From Rhizobacter sp. AJA081-3 (lineage in GTDB: Bacteria; Pseudomonadota; Gammaproteobacteria; Burkholderiales; Burkholderiaceae_C): DNA of 64,000 nucleotides. Positions 42,545 through 51,743 of the stretch are shown in pieces. The position numbers and the translations under genes are program-made. The notes beneath the pieces were generated by a model. The model was not told where the DNA came from and searched no databases. It saw only the letters and a list, made by a program, of their open reading frames with translations. Numbering within the stretch: position 1 is the first letter of the stretch; each line of letters begins with the position of its first letter. The DNA is taken from assembly GCF_017795745.1 (NCBI RefSeq), contig NZ_CP059067.1, forward strand, positions 2,418,001 to 2,482,000. The letters are read 5' to 3'.

Positions 42545-43602
42545 CCGCGGTAAAGGGGGCTCGCGAGGTAGGCGGCGCGCAGCCGGCGCACCGCCACCAC
42601 GATCAGCGCGCTGACCGGCAGCGCGATCAGCACGCCGACGAAACCGAACAGGTGGCCAAAGGCGAGCAGCGCGAAGATCACCATCAGCGGGTCCATGCCG
42701 ATGCGCTCGCCCACCAGGCGCGGCGTGAGGAACAGGCTCTCCACCACCTGGCCGATGCCGAACACCACCGCGACGGCGATCACGCCGTACCAGCTGGCGA
42801 ACTGCAGCAGCCCGGCCAGCAGCGCGAGCACCAGACCCAGGCCGAAACCGAGGTAGGGAATGAAGATCGCCAGCCCGGTGAACACACCCACCGGCAAGGC
42901 GAGGTCGAAGCGGAACAGCGCCAGCCCGATGCTGTAGAAGGCCGCGAGGATCAGCATGACCAGCAACTGCCCGCGCAGGTACTGGCCGAGCACGGCGTCG
43001 CACTCGTCCAGGAACCCCGTGGCCTGCGCGCGCATGCGCGGCGGAATGAGCCCCTGCGTGCGCGCCACCAGCTGCGGCCAGTCGCTGAGCAGGTAGAACA
43101 GCACCACCGGCACCAGCACGAGATTGCCAATCACCGCCAGCACGATGCTGCCGCCGATGCGCGCCGAGCTCAGCGCCGTGGCCAGGCCGTCCTCGAAGTT
43201 GGCATCGAGGTACTTCAGCACGAAAGCCTTGATGCCGGGGATGTCCAGCGCCACGTTGATGCCGAACTGCGCCAGCCAGGGCGAGACGCTGCGATTGAGC
43301 TTGTCGGCCAGGATCGGGATCTGTTCGCGCAGCAGCGGCAGTTCCTTCGAGATGATCGGCACGATCAGCAGCAGCACCGCGAGCACGGCGACGATGAACA
43401 GCACCTCGACTCCCAGCACCGCCAGCAGGCGCGGGACGCGGCGAGCCGCCAATCGCTCCACCGCGGGGTGCAGCGCATAGGCCAGCACCGCACCGACGAT
43501 GAAGGGCGTGAGCACCGGCGCCAGCAGCCACAGCAGCACGGAGGCGGCCAGCGCGAGGCCGGCCCAGGTGAGGCTGCGGCGTTGAGGGGGAGTGAGGTTC
43601 AT
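42541..43602 (-). CDS. AI-2E family transporter (PerM-like)
   Basis: A 353-residue membrane protein with about eight hydrophobic helices of the AI-2E/PerM family. The family stretch G-L-A-I-F-I-P-Y-L-G-F-G-L-G near 240 and G-Q-V-V-E-S-L-F-L-T-P near 285 are visible. Members export small molecules such as autoinducer-2 or act as Na+/H+ exchangers; the function is open here. It is the first gene of the AI-2E-hda-HAD-pcnB run and begins 38 bases downstream of the end of the SirB1 gene. Confidence 0.92.
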   Translation of the reverse strand: MNLTPPQRRSLTWAGLALAASVLLWLLAPVLTPFIVGAVLAYALHPAVERLAARRVPRLLAVLGVEVLFIVAVLAVLLLIVPIISKELPLLREQIPILADKLNRSVSPWLAQFGINVALDIPGIKAFVLKYLDANFEDGLATALSSARIGGSIVLAVIGNLVLVPVVLFYLLSDWPQLVARTQGLIPPRMRAQATGFLDECDAVLGQYLRGQLLVMLILAAFYSIGLALFRFDLALPVGVFTGLAIFIPYLGFGLGLVLALLAGLLQFASWYGVIAVAVVFGIGQVVESLFLTPRLVGERIGMDPLMVIFALLAFGHLFGFVGVLIALPVSALIVVAVRRLRAAYLASPLYRG

Positions 43603-43640
43603 GCGGCCGCGGATTCTACGTGGCGGCCCTGCGGCGGGCG

Positions 43641-44510
43641 TCAGTGCAGCCGCGGCGCGCCGCGACGGCGAAGCTCGGACAGGCGCGCGGTGATGGCCTG
43701 GCGGTCCTGTGCGTCGCCGGCGTGTTCGAGGTAGTCGGCCAGGTCGCCGACGGCGGCCGCCTCCTGGCCCAGCTCGGCATAGGTCAGGCCGCGGTCGCGC
43801 CGCTCTTCCCAGGCCTGCGGCAGCAGCACCACCAGCCGCTGCAGCACCGCCATCAGGCGTGGCCAGTCCTCGGCGCTGCGGTGGATCTCCTTGAGGTTGC
43901 GCAGCATGCGCGCCAGCACGTCGCGCGGCTGCGCCGCTTGCAGGAACAGGCCCAGCGGCGCGTCGAACTCGCCCAGCAGGCCGCGGTTGCGTTTGTAGGG
44001 CAGCAGCAGGTCGTCGAGTTCCTCGCGCGACAGCGACTGCCCGGTGAACGGATCGATCACCACCTCGCCCTGCGGCATCTTCAGCTTGACGAGGAAGTGG
44101 CCCGGGAACGACACGCCGCGCGCCGTCAGCCCGACCTGCGTGGCCAGCTCGATGTAGAGCACCGCCAGCGTGATGGGAATGCCGCGCCGCGTGCTCAGAA
44201 CGAGGTGCAGGTAGCTGTTGCCCGGGTCGTAGTAGTTGTTGACGTTGCCGCCAAAGCCGAGTTCCTGGAAGAAGAAGCGGTTCAACCAGCGCAGGCGCTG
44301 CACGGGAACGGCGTCGGCAGGGATGCGGCGCTTGAGCCGGTCGGCCAGCGAATCGATGTCGGCGAGCACGGCCTGCGTGTCCAGGCCCGGGTACTCGTCC
44401 TGGGCGATCGCAGCGGCCGCCTCCACGAGGGGCAGGCTGGCATCGTCCGCGACCAGCGACGTGAAATAGTCGAGTGCGCTCGGAGCCTCGAAGCGGAGGG
44501 GGCCGGACAT
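43641..44510 (-). CDS. SirB1-family transglutaminase-like/TPR protein
   Basis: A 289-residue protein. The N-terminal SirB1 transglutaminase-like domain includes R-L-R-W-L-N-R-F-F-F-Q-E-L-G-F and N-N-Y-Y-D-P-G-N-S-Y-L (about 72-102), R-G-I-P-I-T-L-A-V-L-Y (about 108) and F-P-G-H-F-L-V-K near 134. The C-terminal part is made of helical tetratricopeptide-like repeats. Its function is not established, although it is linked to cell-envelope and sigma-factor regulation in other bacteria. The gene lies nine bases downstream of murJ. Confidence 0.9.
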   Translation of the reverse strand: MSGPLRFEAPSALDYFTSLVADDASLPLVEAAAAIAQDEYPGLDTQAVLADIDSLADRLKRRIPADAVPVQRLRWLNRFFFQELGFGGNVNNYYDPGNSYLHLVLSTRRGIPITLAVLYIELATQVGLTARGVSFPGHFLVKLKMPQGEVVIDPFTGQSLSREELDDLLLPYKRNRGLLGEFDAPLGLFLQAAQPRDVLARMLRNLKEIHRSAEDWPRLMAVLQRLVVLLPQAWEERRDRGLTYAELGQEAAAVGDLADYLEHAGDAQDRQAITARLSELRRRGAPRLH

Positions 44511-44519
44511 GGTTTCAGT

Positions 44520-46076
44520 TTAGCCGCGGCGGATGAATTGTCGAAGCTTCATCCCGGTGGCCAGCAGGCAGGCGAAGTACAGCGCGATGGCCGCGATCAG
44601 GCAGGCGGCGAGCAAGCCCACACGCTGCCATGGCCGATCGCGCAGGCCGATCCAGTCGACCGCCTGCGCGGCCCAGGCCAGGAAGGCACCGAGCAGGATG
44701 CAGGCCAGCAGCACACGCAGCGCGAAAGCCAGCCAGCCGGGCTCGGGCGTGTACAGGCCGGCGCGTCGCAGGCCGATGAACAGCCAGGCCGAATTGATGA
44801 GTGCCGCCACGCCGATCGACAGTGCCAGCCCGGCATGGCCCAGCCACGGCACGAAGGCGAGGTTCATCAGCTGCGTGAGCACCAGCACAACGATGGCGAT
44901 GCGCACCGGCGTGCGGATGTCCTGCCGCGCGTAGAAGCCCGGCGCCAGGATCTTCACGCCGATCAGCCCCATCAGTCCGACGCCGTAGCCCATCAGCGCC
45001 GTGGCCGTGCGCTCGACATCGCGCGCGGTGATCGCACCGTAGTGGTACAGCACCGCCACCAGCGCCTGCGGGAACACCAGCAGCGCCACCGCGCAGGGCA
45101 GCGCGAGCAACAGAACCAGGCGCAGGCCCCAGTCGAGCAGCCCGGAGTAACGCGCCGACTCGCCCTGGGCTTGCGCTGCCGAGAGCTGAGGAAGCAGCAC
45201 GACGCCGAGCGCCACCCCGAGCAGCGCCGTCGGGAATTCCATCAGCCGGTCCGCATAGGTCAGCCAGGACACGGCACCCACGCCCTGGTGCGAGGCGATC
45301 TGCGTGTTGATGAGCAGCGACAGTTGCGCCACCGACACGCCCAGCAACGCCGGCGCCATCTGCCTGAGCACGCGCAGCACGCCGGGGTGGTGGAAGGCCG
45401 AGCGCAACGCGCCCGGCGTCATGCCCAGGTGCGGCAGGCAGCCGATGCGCAGCAGCGCAGGGATCTGTACTGCGAGCTGAAGCACGCCGCCGAGCATCAC
45501 GCCGATCGCCAGCGCGTAGATCGGCTCGATGCCGTGCCGCCGCAGCACCGGACTGAGCGCCCAGGCGGCGACGATCACGCTGAGGTTCAGCAGCACCGGC
45601 GTGGCCGCCGGCAGGGCGAAGCGCTTCCAGGTGTTCAGGATGCCGGAGGAAAATGCCACCATCGACATGAAGCCGATGTAGGGGAACATCCAGCGCGTCA
45701 TGACCACCGCGCCGTCGAAGCGTTCCAGGCCTGAGGCCATCAGCCAGACAACCACCGGCGCGGCCACGATGCCGATGCCGCAAGTCACCAGCAACGCCCA
45801 GAACAGCACTGTCGCCACGGCATCGACGAGTCGGTGGGTGGTCTCGTCGCCTTCGCGGGCGCGGGTCTCGGCGAGGATGGGCACGAAGGCCTGCGAGAAA
45901 GCGCCCTCGGCGAACAGCCGGCGCAGCAGGTTCGGGATACGGAAGGCGACCTGGAAGGCATCCATCCAGCCGCTGGCGCCGAAGGTGGCGGCGACCACCG
46001 CCTCGCGGGCCAGGCCGGTGATGCGGGAGGCGAGCGTGAACAGGGAAACGGTGGAGGCAGCCCGCAGCAGATTCAT
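44520..46076 (-). CDS. murJ: Lipid II flippase MurJ
   Basis: A 518-residue inner-membrane protein that moves the peptidoglycan precursor lipid II to the periplasmic side. About fourteen hydrophobic helices are predicted. [15 protein letters not shown]-x-S-R-I-T-G-L-A-R opens the protein, and [28 protein letters not shown] follows near 40-68, both strongly conserved in MurJ. A perfect TATAAT lies only 11 bases before the ATG and no Shine-Dalgarno sequence is present. It is divergent from rpsT, a conserved arrangement. Confidence 0.96.
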   Translation of the reverse strand: MNLLRAASTVSLFTLASRITGLAREAVVAATFGASGWMDAFQVAFRIPNLLRRLFAEGAFSQAFVPILAETRAREGDETTHRLVDAVATVLFWALLVTCGIGIVAAPVVVWLMASGLERFDGAVVMTRWMFPYIGFMSMVAFSSGILNTWKRFALPAATPVLLNLSVIVAAWALSPVLRRHGIEPIYALAIGVMLGGVLQLAVQIPALLRIGCLPHLGMTPGALRSAFHHPGVLRVLRQMAPALLGVSVAQLSLLINTQIASHQGVGAVSWLTYADRLMEFPTALLGVALGVVLLPQLSAAQAQGESARYSGLLDWGLRLVLLLALPCAVALLVFPQALVAVLYHYGAITARDVERTATALMGYGVGLMGLIGVKILAPGFYARQDIRTPVRIAIVVLVLTQLMNLAFVPWLGHAGLALSIGVAALINSAWLFIGLRRAGLYTPEPGWLAFALRVLLACILLGAFLAWAAQAVDWIGLRDRPWQRVGLLAACLIAAIALYFACLLATGMKLRQFIRRG

Positions 46077-46087
46077 GGGTCGGGCCG

Positions 46088-46093
46088 ATTATA
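46088..46093 (-). promoter_or_regulatory. Candidate -10 box for murJ, near-leaderless
   Basis: TATAAT reads on the minus strand 11 bases before the murJ ATG (46076-46074). Transcription would begin about five bases before the start, with no ribosome-binding site. Confidence 0.45.
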
Positions 46094-46111
46094 GGGAGCC
46101 GCAGAAACTGC

Positions 46112-46117
46112 TATACT
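46112..46117 (+). promoter_or_regulatory. Candidate -10 box for rpsT
   Basis: TATACT is five of six to the consensus and lies 36 bases before the rpsT ATG. The -35 region overlaps the murJ box and is weak (TTATAG at 17 bases). Confidence 0.45.
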
Positions 46118-46153
46118 CGCGGTCTTTGCCCCACCCAGGACAGAAGCTACAGC

Positions 46154-46453
46154 ATGGCAACGTCATCCAAAGCCAAGAAGAAGACCGTTCGCATCGCGTC
46201 GGGCCGCAAGCGCGCCCGCCAGGACGTCAAGCTCAACGCCGCCAACACCGCGCTGCGCTCGAAGTTCCGCACCGTGGTCAAGAACGTGCAGAAGGCCGTC
46301 ACCGCCGGTGACAAGGCCAAGGCGACCGAGATCTTCCAGGCCGCCCAGAGCGTGATCGATTCCGTGGCCGACAAGGGCTTGTTCCACAAGAACAAGGCTG
46401 CTCGCCACAAGAGCCGCCTGTCAGCCAAGGTCAAGGCGCTCGCCGCGGCCTGA
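46154..46453 (+). CDS. rpsT: 30S ribosomal protein S20
   Basis: A 99-residue, lysine-rich protein that binds 16S rRNA early in 30S assembly. It starts [13 protein letters not shown] and carries R-K-R-A-R-Q near 20 and [12 protein letters not shown] near 78, the S20 pattern. Length is slightly above the 87-residue Escherichia coli form. It is divergent from murJ and followed by a strong hairpin terminator. Confidence 0.97.
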   Translation: MATSSKAKKKTVRIASGRKRARQDVKLNAANTALRSKFRTVVKNVQKAVTAGDKAKATEIFQAAQSVIDSVADKGLFHKNKAARHKSRLSAKVKALAAA

Positions 46454-46476
46454 TCAGATTCCTGGGATGGACAGCC

Positions 46477-46523
46477 AAGGGCCCGCACTGCGGGCCCTTC
46501 GTCATTGGCACCCGCACTGCGGG
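46477..46523 (+). terminator. Hairpin terminator of rpsT with a second, shorter copy
   Basis: AAGGGCCCGC (46477-46486) and GCGGGCCCTT (46490-46499) form a perfect 10-bp stem with an ACT loop. About 28 bases on, CCCGC-ACT-GCGGG (46511-46523) repeats the loop and inner stem, and the flanking TTCGTCATTGGCA and TTGTCATTTCGG sequences are similar, so a unit of about 30 bases looks duplicated. The structure can also serve the convergent DUF3579 gene. Confidence 0.65.
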
Positions 46524-46530
46524 CTCCTTG

Positions 46531-46848
46531 TCATTTCGGGTCGCGCTTCGGGCCCGCCTCGACGACCTGCAGGTGGTTGTCACGGGCGAAGTGCATCACG
46601 AAGTCCCAGGCCATCGGCTCCACGCCGCGCAGGGCCTCGTTGACGAGCACGCACTTCACCCCGTCGACAACCCGCGGCACGCAGTACGGCGAGTAGCCGA
46701 TGTAGGCACCGATGCCGCCCTGCACGCCGTCGGGCCGGAAGCACGCCATCGCACCCGCGAGCCGCTCGGCCCAGTCACTCGGGCGGAAGGTCTTGCCTTC
46801 CAGCGTCAGGCCCTGGATATAGAACTCGCGGGGTTTGTTCTCGGTCAT
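46531..46848 (-). CDS. DUF3579 family protein
   Basis: A 105-residue protein of the DUF3579 family, conserved in beta-proteobacteria and of unknown function. Typical are F-Y-I-Q-G-L-T-L-E-G-K-x-F-R-P-S-D-W-A-E-R-L near the start, F-R-P-D-G, Y-S-P-Y-C-V-P, and L-x-x-V-E-P-M-A-W-D-F-V-M near 88. The start at 46848 gives the conserved MTENKPREFYIQG opening. The reading frame continues upstream without conserved sequence. It converges on rpsT. Confidence 0.88.
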   Translation of the reverse strand: MTENKPREFYIQGLTLEGKTFRPSDWAERLAGAMACFRPDGVQGGIGAYIGYSPYCVPRVVDGVKCVLVNEALRGVEPMAWDFVMHFARDNHLQVVEAGPKRDPK

Positions 46849-46992
46849 GGGGGGAGCGTCGTGCCGGGCCTGCAGCCACCAAGGCAGTTCCGCCCACAGC
46901 AGCCGTGTGTCGGCCGCCGGTATTGTGCCTTCACTGTGCTGCAGTGCAGCAAGCCTGATGCCCGGTTCGATCGCGCCCATGGAGCGTTATCG

Positions 46993-47017
46993 GCCCCTTC
47001 GGGGCGACCCTTAGAAT
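46993..47017 (+). promoter_or_regulatory. Small hairpin and candidate -10 box upstream of argD
   Basis: GCCCC-TTC-GGGGC (46993-47005) is a 5-bp hairpin, and TAGAAT (47012-47017) is a -10-like hexamer 30 bases before the argD ATG. No arginine-repressor (ArgR) box is recognisable in this gap (46849-47047). Confidence 0.35.
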
Positions 47018-47047
47018 CCCGGCTCGCCCTCGGCGCTGGAGATTGCG

Positions 47048-48262
47048 ATGAATGCCCCGGAAAAGCTGCCCACGAGCCGTGAACCGCACGTGATGAAGAC
47101 CTACGGCCGTCTGCCGATCGCGCTGTCGCACGGCCGAGGCTGCTGGGTCTGGGACACCGAAGGCAAGAAGTACCTCGACGGCCTGGGCGGCATCGCGGTG
47201 AACACCCTGGGGCATGCGCACCCCAAGCTGGTGCCTGCGCTGCAGGAGCAGATCGCCAAGCTGATCCACAGCTCCAACTACTACCTGGTGCCGCTGCAGG
47301 AGCAGCTTGCCGCCAAGCTGTGCGAGTTGTCGGGCCTGACCAATGTGTTCTTCTGCAGCACGGGACTCGAAGCCAACGAAGCGGCGCTGAAGATCGCGCG
47401 CAAGTTCGGACACGACAAGGGCATCGACCGCCCTGAGATCGTCGTCTACGAGAAGGCGTTTCACGGCCGCTCGATCGCCACGCTGTCGGCCACCGGCAAC
47501 CCCAAGGTGCAGGCCGGCTTCGGCCCGCTGGTCGAGGGCTTCCCGCGCGTGCCGCTGAACGACGTTGGCGCGATCGAGGCACTCGCGAAGACGAACCCGA
47601 ACATCGTTGCCGTGTTCCTGGAGGTGATCCAGGGCGAAGGCGGCATCAATCCGGCCACCACCGACTACCTGCGCGCCGTGCGCAAGCTGTGCGACGACAA
47701 GGGCTGGCTGCTGATGCTCGACGAGGTGCAGTGCGGCATCGGCCGCACCGGCAAGTGGTTCGCGCACCAATGGGCCGGCATCCAGCCCGACGTGATGCCG
47801 CTGGCCAAGGGCCTGGGCTCGGGCGTGCCGGTGGGTGCCGTGGTGTGCGGCCCGCGTGCGGCCGACGTGTTCGGCCCCGGCAACCACGGCACCACCTTCG
47901 GCGGCAACCCGCTGTCGATGAGGGCCGGCGTCGAGACGCTGCGCATCATGGAGGAAGAAGGCCTGCTGGCCAACGCGGCCACCGTCGGCGCCGCGCTGAA
48001 GGCCGGGCTGCAGCGCGAGCTCGCCGGCGTGGCCGGTGTGGTCGAGATCCGCGGCCAGGGCCTGATGCTGGGCATCGAACTGGCCCGCCCCTGCGGCGAA
48101 CTGCTCGGCCGCGCGGCCGAGGCCGGCCTGCTTCTGTCGGTCACCGCCGACAAGGTGATCCGCCTCGTGCCCTCGCTCATCCTCACGGCCGACGAGGCCG
48201 CGCAGATGGTGGCCATCCTCGCGCCGCTGATCAAGCGCTTCCTGGCCGAGCCGGCGAAGTAG
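47048..48262 (+). CDS. argD: Acetylornithine aminotransferase
   Basis: A 404-residue class III PLP aminotransferase of arginine synthesis, interconverting N-acetylglutamate semialdehyde and N-acetylornithine. The PLP lysine is Lys254 in L-A-K-G-L-G; N-T-L-G-H-A-H-P is near 56, F-F-C-S-T-G-L-E-A-N-E-A-A near 101 and M-L-D-E-V-Q-C-G-I-G-R-T-G near 225. The usual family form S-G-A-E-A is S-T-G-L-E-A here, which is unusual but seen in Burkholderiales. A GGAG ribosome-binding site precedes the ATG. It is followed by argF after 15 bases. Confidence 0.94.
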   Translation: MNAPEKLPTSREPHVMKTYGRLPIALSHGRGCWVWDTEGKKYLDGLGGIAVNTLGHAHPKLVPALQEQIAKLIHSSNYYLVPLQEQLAAKLCELSGLTNVFFCSTGLEANEAALKIARKFGHDKGIDRPEIVVYEKAFHGRSIATLSATGNPKVQAGFGPLVEGFPRVPLNDVGAIEALAKTNPNIVAVFLEVIQGEGGINPATTDYLRAVRKLCDDKGWLLMLDEVQCGIGRTGKWFAHQWAGIQPDVMPLAKGLGSGVPVGAVVCGPRAADVFGPGNHGTTFGGNPLSMRAGVETLRIMEEEGLLANAATVGAALKAGLQRELAGVAGVVEIRGQGLMLGIELARPCGELLGRAAEAGLLLSVTADKVIRLVPSLILTADEAAQMVAILAPLIKRFLAEPAK

Positions 48263-48277
48263 TCCCGCACCCGCGCC

Positions 48278-49210
48278 ATGAAACCCGGCATGAGCCTGAT
48301 GAAGCACTACCTGCAGTTCAAGGACCTGCGTGCCGAGGAGTACGCCTACCTGTTCGAGCGCACCGCGATCATCAAGCGCCGCTTCAAGAACTACGAGAAG
48401 TACCAGCCGCTGGTCGACCGCACGCTGGCGATGATCTTCGAGAAGGCCAGCACGCGCACGCGCGTCAGCTTCGAGGCCGGCATGTACCAGATGGGCGGCT
48501 CGGTGGTGCACCTGACCACCGGCGACAGCCAGCTCGGCCGCGCCGAGCCGGTGGAAGACAGCGCGCGCGTGATCAGCCGCATGGTCGACATCGTGATGAT
48601 CCGCACCTACGAGCAGAGCAAGCTCGAGGCCTTCGCGGCGCATTCGCGCGTGCCGGTGATCAACGGCCTGACCAACGAGTACCACCCCTGCCAGATCCTG
48701 GCCGACATCTTCACTTTCATCGAGCAGCGCGGCTCGATCCAGGGCAAGACGGTGGCCTGGGTCGGCGACGGCAACAACATGGCCAACACCTGGCTGCAGG
48801 CGGCCGACATCCTCGGCTTCACGCTGCACGTCAGCACGCCCGGCGGCTACGAGATCGACCCGAAGATGGCCGGGGTGAACAATCCGGACTGCGTGAAGAC
48901 CTTTCGCAACCCGTTCAGCGCCTGCGAAGGTGCCCACCTCGTGACGACCGATGTCTGGACCAGCATGGGCTACGAGGCCGAGAACGAAGCGCGCCAGAAG
49001 GCCTTCGCCGACTGGTGCGTGGACCGCCAGATGATGGCCACGGCGCAGCCCGACGCCCTGTTCATGCATTGCCTGCCGGCGCACCGCGGCGAGGAAGTCG
49101 AGGCCGAGGTCATCGACGGGCCGCAGTCGGTGGTCTGGGACGAGGCCGAGAACCGCATGCACGCGCAGAAAGCGCTGATGGAATACCTGCTGCTCGGTCG
49201 CATCGGCTGA
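48278..49210 (+). CDS. argF: Ornithine carbamoyltransferase
   Basis: A 310-residue enzyme that transfers a carbamoyl group to ornithine to make citrulline in arginine synthesis. The carbamoyl-phosphate motif S58-T-R-T-R, H-P-C-Q near 132 and the ornithine motif H-C-L-P-A-H-R near 264 are intact. An internal ATG five codons in (M-S-L-M-K-H-Y-L) could be the true start, since the first residues (M-K-P-G) are not conserved. It forms an operon with argD. Confidence 0.95.
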   Translation: MKPGMSLMKHYLQFKDLRAEEYAYLFERTAIIKRRFKNYEKYQPLVDRTLAMIFEKASTRTRVSFEAGMYQMGGSVVHLTTGDSQLGRAEPVEDSARVISRMVDIVMIRTYEQSKLEAFAAHSRVPVINGLTNEYHPCQILADIFTFIEQRGSIQGKTVAWVGDGNNMANTWLQAADILGFTLHVSTPGGYEIDPKMAGVNNPDCVKTFRNPFSACEGAHLVTTDVWTSMGYEAENEARQKAFADWCVDRQMMATAQPDALFMHCLPAHRGEEVEAEVIDGPQSVVWDEAENRMHAQKALMEYLLLGRIG

Positions 49211-49213
49211 GCC

Positions 49214-49957
49214 ATGAGACTCGCCCTCGTCACCGACCTGCACGCCAACCGCGAGTCGGTGGAGGCGGTGATGGCGCATGCGAAGGAGCAAGGGGCCGAG
49301 CGCTTCGCCTTCCTCGGCGACTTCGTCGGCTACGGCGCCGACCCGGGCTTCGTGGTCGACCTGATCCGCGAGCACGTGGCGCGCGGCGCGATCGCGGTGA
49401 TGGGCAACCACGACGCCGCCGTCGTGCAGGGCCCGCTGCCCACGATGATCCCCGAGGCGCGCCAGGTGGTCGCCTGGACGCGCGAGCGGCTCGACGCCGA
49501 ACAGCTCGGCTTTCTCGCCACGCTGCCGATGTCGGCCAGCGACGGCGACCGCCTCTACGTGCACGCCAACGCCTTCGCGCCGGCTGAATGGTGCTACGTG
49601 CTCGGCCGCATGGAAGCGGTACGCAGCCTGCAGGCCACCTCGGCACGCTTCACCTTCTGCGGCCACGTGCACGACCCGAAGCTGTTCCACCTGACAGCCA
49701 CCGGCAAGATCGGCGACTTCGTGCCCAGCGCCGGCATGCCGATCCCGCTGTCGGAACAGCGCCGCTGGCTGATCATCCCCGGCTCGGCCGGTCAGCCGCG
49801 CGACGGCAATCCGGCCGCCTGCTACGCCACTTTCGACACGAGCAGTTCCACGCTCACCTACTTCCGCGTGCCCTACGACACCGAGTCGGCCGGCGCGAAG
49901 ATCCGCGCCGCCGGCCTGCCGCAGCGCCTGGCCAGCCGTCTCGAACATGGCGAATGA
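49214..49957 (+). CDS. Metallophosphoesterase family protein
   Basis: A 247-residue calcineurin-like phosphoesterase. The metal-binding motifs are complete: D-L-H-A-N near residue 9 (D-x-H), G-D-F-V-G-Y-G near 37, G-N-H-D near 58, and F-C-G-H-V-H-D near 152. It may hydrolyse phosphoproteins, nucleotides or small phosphoesters. It begins three bases after argF and overlaps the next kinase gene by 11 bases, so phosphatase and kinase are expected to be made together. Confidence 0.9.
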   Translation: MRLALVTDLHANRESVEAVMAHAKEQGAERFAFLGDFVGYGADPGFVVDLIREHVARGAIAVMGNHDAAVVQGPLPTMIPEARQVVAWTRERLDAEQLGFLATLPMSASDGDRLYVHANAFAPAEWCYVLGRMEAVRSLQATSARFTFCGHVHDPKLFHLTATGKIGDFVPSAGMPIPLSEQRRWLIIPGSAGQPRDGNPAACYATFDTSSSTLTYFRVPYDTESAGAKIRAAGLPQRLASRLEHGE

Positions 49958-51398
49958 CGAAGAGAACACCACCGCGCGCCGGCTCGAAGCCGGCCAGGTG
50001 ATCGACGGCTTCCGGCTCGAGGAGCGCACCCACCAGGGCGGCATGGCCAACCTGTGGCGCGTCACGCGCGTCGAGGGCGACGACGGCACGCCGCTGATGA
50101 TGAAGGTGCCGCGCATCAAGGGCGGCGACGACCCGGCCACCATCGTCGGCTTCGAGGTCGAGCAGATGATCATGCCGACGCTCGCGGGCCAGCACGTGCC
50201 GAAGTTCGTCGCCAAGGGCGACTTCACGCGCCAGCCCTACATCGTGATGGAGCACGTGCCCGGCCAGTCGCTGCGCGCGCGCTTCGACGCCGCGCCGCTG
50301 CCGCTGGACGAGGTGGTGCAGGTGGGCATCAAGGTCGCCACCGCGCTGCACGACCTGCATCGCCAGCATGTCGTGCACCTCGACGTGAAGCCGAGCAACA
50401 TCATGTTCCGCCCGTCCGGCGAAGCCGTGCTCGTCGACTTCGGCCTGTCGCGCCACGACCTGCTGCCCGACCTGCTCGACGAGGAGTTCGAGCTGCCCAT
50501 GGGCACCGGCCCGTACATGTCGCCCGAGCAGGTGCAGTTCGTGCGCAACGACCCGCGCAGCGACCTGTTCGCGCTCGGCGTGCTGCTCTACCACCTGGCC
50601 ACCGGCGAGCGACCCTTCGGTTCGCCCAGCACGGTGCGCGGGCTGCGCCAACGGCTTTACCGCGAGCCGGTGCCGCCGCGCGTGCTGCGCGCCGACATGC
50701 CGGCGTGGCAGCAGGAACTGATCCTGCGCTGCCTCGAGGTCAAGCCGGAGAAGCGCCACCAGAGTGCAGCGCAGCTGGCCTTCGAACTGCAGCACCCGGA
50801 CCAGGTCACGCTCACCGAGCGCGCCAACCGCCTGCAGCGCAGCGGCGGGCTGACCACGCTCAAGCGCTGGTTCTCGGCGGTCGGCGGCGAGCCGGTGGCC
50901 CATGCCAGCGCCGCCGAGCAGGCCGAACGCAGCCCGATCCTGCTGGCGGCCGTCGACGTGGCCCACGCCACGCCGGCCCTGCTGGAGGCCGTGCGCCACA
51001 CCGCGCAGCGCCTGCTGCAGACCGAGCCCGGCGCGCGCCTGGCCTGCCTGGCGGTGATGAAGACCAACCGCATCGCCACCGACGAACTGATGGAAGCCGA
51101 CGGCAGCAGCAAGCACGTCAACCTGCTCGTGCAGCTCAAGCACTGGGCGCACCCGCTGCAGCGCGCGCTCGACCCGAATCGCGAACTGCAGGCCGGGCGC
51201 ATCACCTACCACGTGCTCGAAGCGCCGGATGCGGCCGACGCGATCGTCGAGTACGCGCGCAAGAACCAGGTCGACCACGTCGTGATGGGCGCGCGCAGCA
51301 GCGGCGGCCTGCGGCGCTACCTGGGCAGCGTGTCGGCGCAAGTGGCGGCGCAGTGCGATTGCACCGTCACCGTGGTGCGCGCCGCCGCCGAAGACTGA
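49947..51398 (+). CDS. Ser/Thr protein kinase fused to a UspA-type domain
   Basis: A 483-residue soluble protein. Residues ~18-275 form a eukaryotic-like Ser/Thr kinase: Lys53, Glu70, the catalytic loop H144-L-D146-V-K-P-S-N151, D164-F-G and G-T-G-P-Y-M-S-P-E-Q. The loop has H-L-D instead of H-R-D, so it is a non-RD kinase, and the glycine-rich loop is reduced to Q-G-G-M. Residues ~325-483 are a universal stress protein domain ending with the ATP-binding G-A-R-S-S-G-G-x9-G-S pattern. It carries no membrane helix. Its 5' end overlaps the phosphoesterase gene. Confidence 0.9.
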   Translation: MANDEENTTARRLEAGQVIDGFRLEERTHQGGMANLWRVTRVEGDDGTPLMMKVPRIKGGDDPATIVGFEVEQMIMPTLAGQHVPKFVAKGDFTRQPYIVMEHVPGQSLRARFDAAPLPLDEVVQVGIKVATALHDLHRQHVVHLDVKPSNIMFRPSGEAVLVDFGLSRHDLLPDLLDEEFELPMGTGPYMSPEQVQFVRNDPRSDLFALGVLLYHLATGERPFGSPSTVRGLRQRLYREPVPPRVLRADMPAWQQELILRCLEVKPEKRHQSAAQLAFELQHPDQVTLTERANRLQRSGGLTTLKRWFSAVGGEPVAHASAAEQAERSPILLAAVDVAHATPALLEAVRHTAQRLLQTEPGARLACLAVMKTNRIATDELMEADGSSKHVNLLVQLKHWAHPLQRALDPNRELQAGRITYHVLEAPDAADAIVEYARKNQVDHVVMGARSSGGLRRYLGSVSAQVAAQCDCTVTVVRAAAED

Positions 51399-51407
51399 GG
51401 CGTCCGC

Positions 51408-51740
51408 GTGGAAGACAACGCCTGCACGCGCTGCGGCGCCTGCTGCGCGAGCTTCCGCGTCGACTTCGCGCGCGAGGAGCTCGATGCCAACGGCGGCACG
51501 GTGCCCGAGGGCCTGACGGTCGATCTGAACGATTTCACCTGCCGCATGCGCGGCACCGACCACGCCTCGCCGCGCTGCGCGGCCCTGATCGGCACGGTGG
51601 GCGTGCGGGCGGCTTGCGGCATCCACGAGTGGCGGCCGTCGCCCTGCCGCGAGTTCGGGTTGCGCGCGCCGATGGGCCTGGGCGACGAGGCCTGCGCCCG
51701 TGCGCGGGCTCGCCACGGCCTGCCGCCACTGCCGCATTGA
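51408..51740 (+). CDS. YkgJ-family cysteine cluster protein
   Basis: A 110-residue protein with a predicted zinc- or iron-binding cysteine cluster: C6-T-R-C9-G-A-C-C13 at the N-terminus, then single cysteines at 45, 57 and 70, and W-R-P-S-P-C-R-E-F near 75. The start is GTG at 51408, which places the first cysteine six residues in as usual for the family. Function is unknown. It probably ends the argD-argF-phosphoesterase-kinase run. Confidence 0.85.
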   Translation: MEDNACTRCGACCASFRVDFAREELDANGGTVPEGLTVDLNDFTCRMRGTDHASPRCAALIGTVGVRAACGIHEWRPSPCREFGLRAPMGLGDEACARARARHGLPPLPH

Positions 51741-51743
51741 GCC

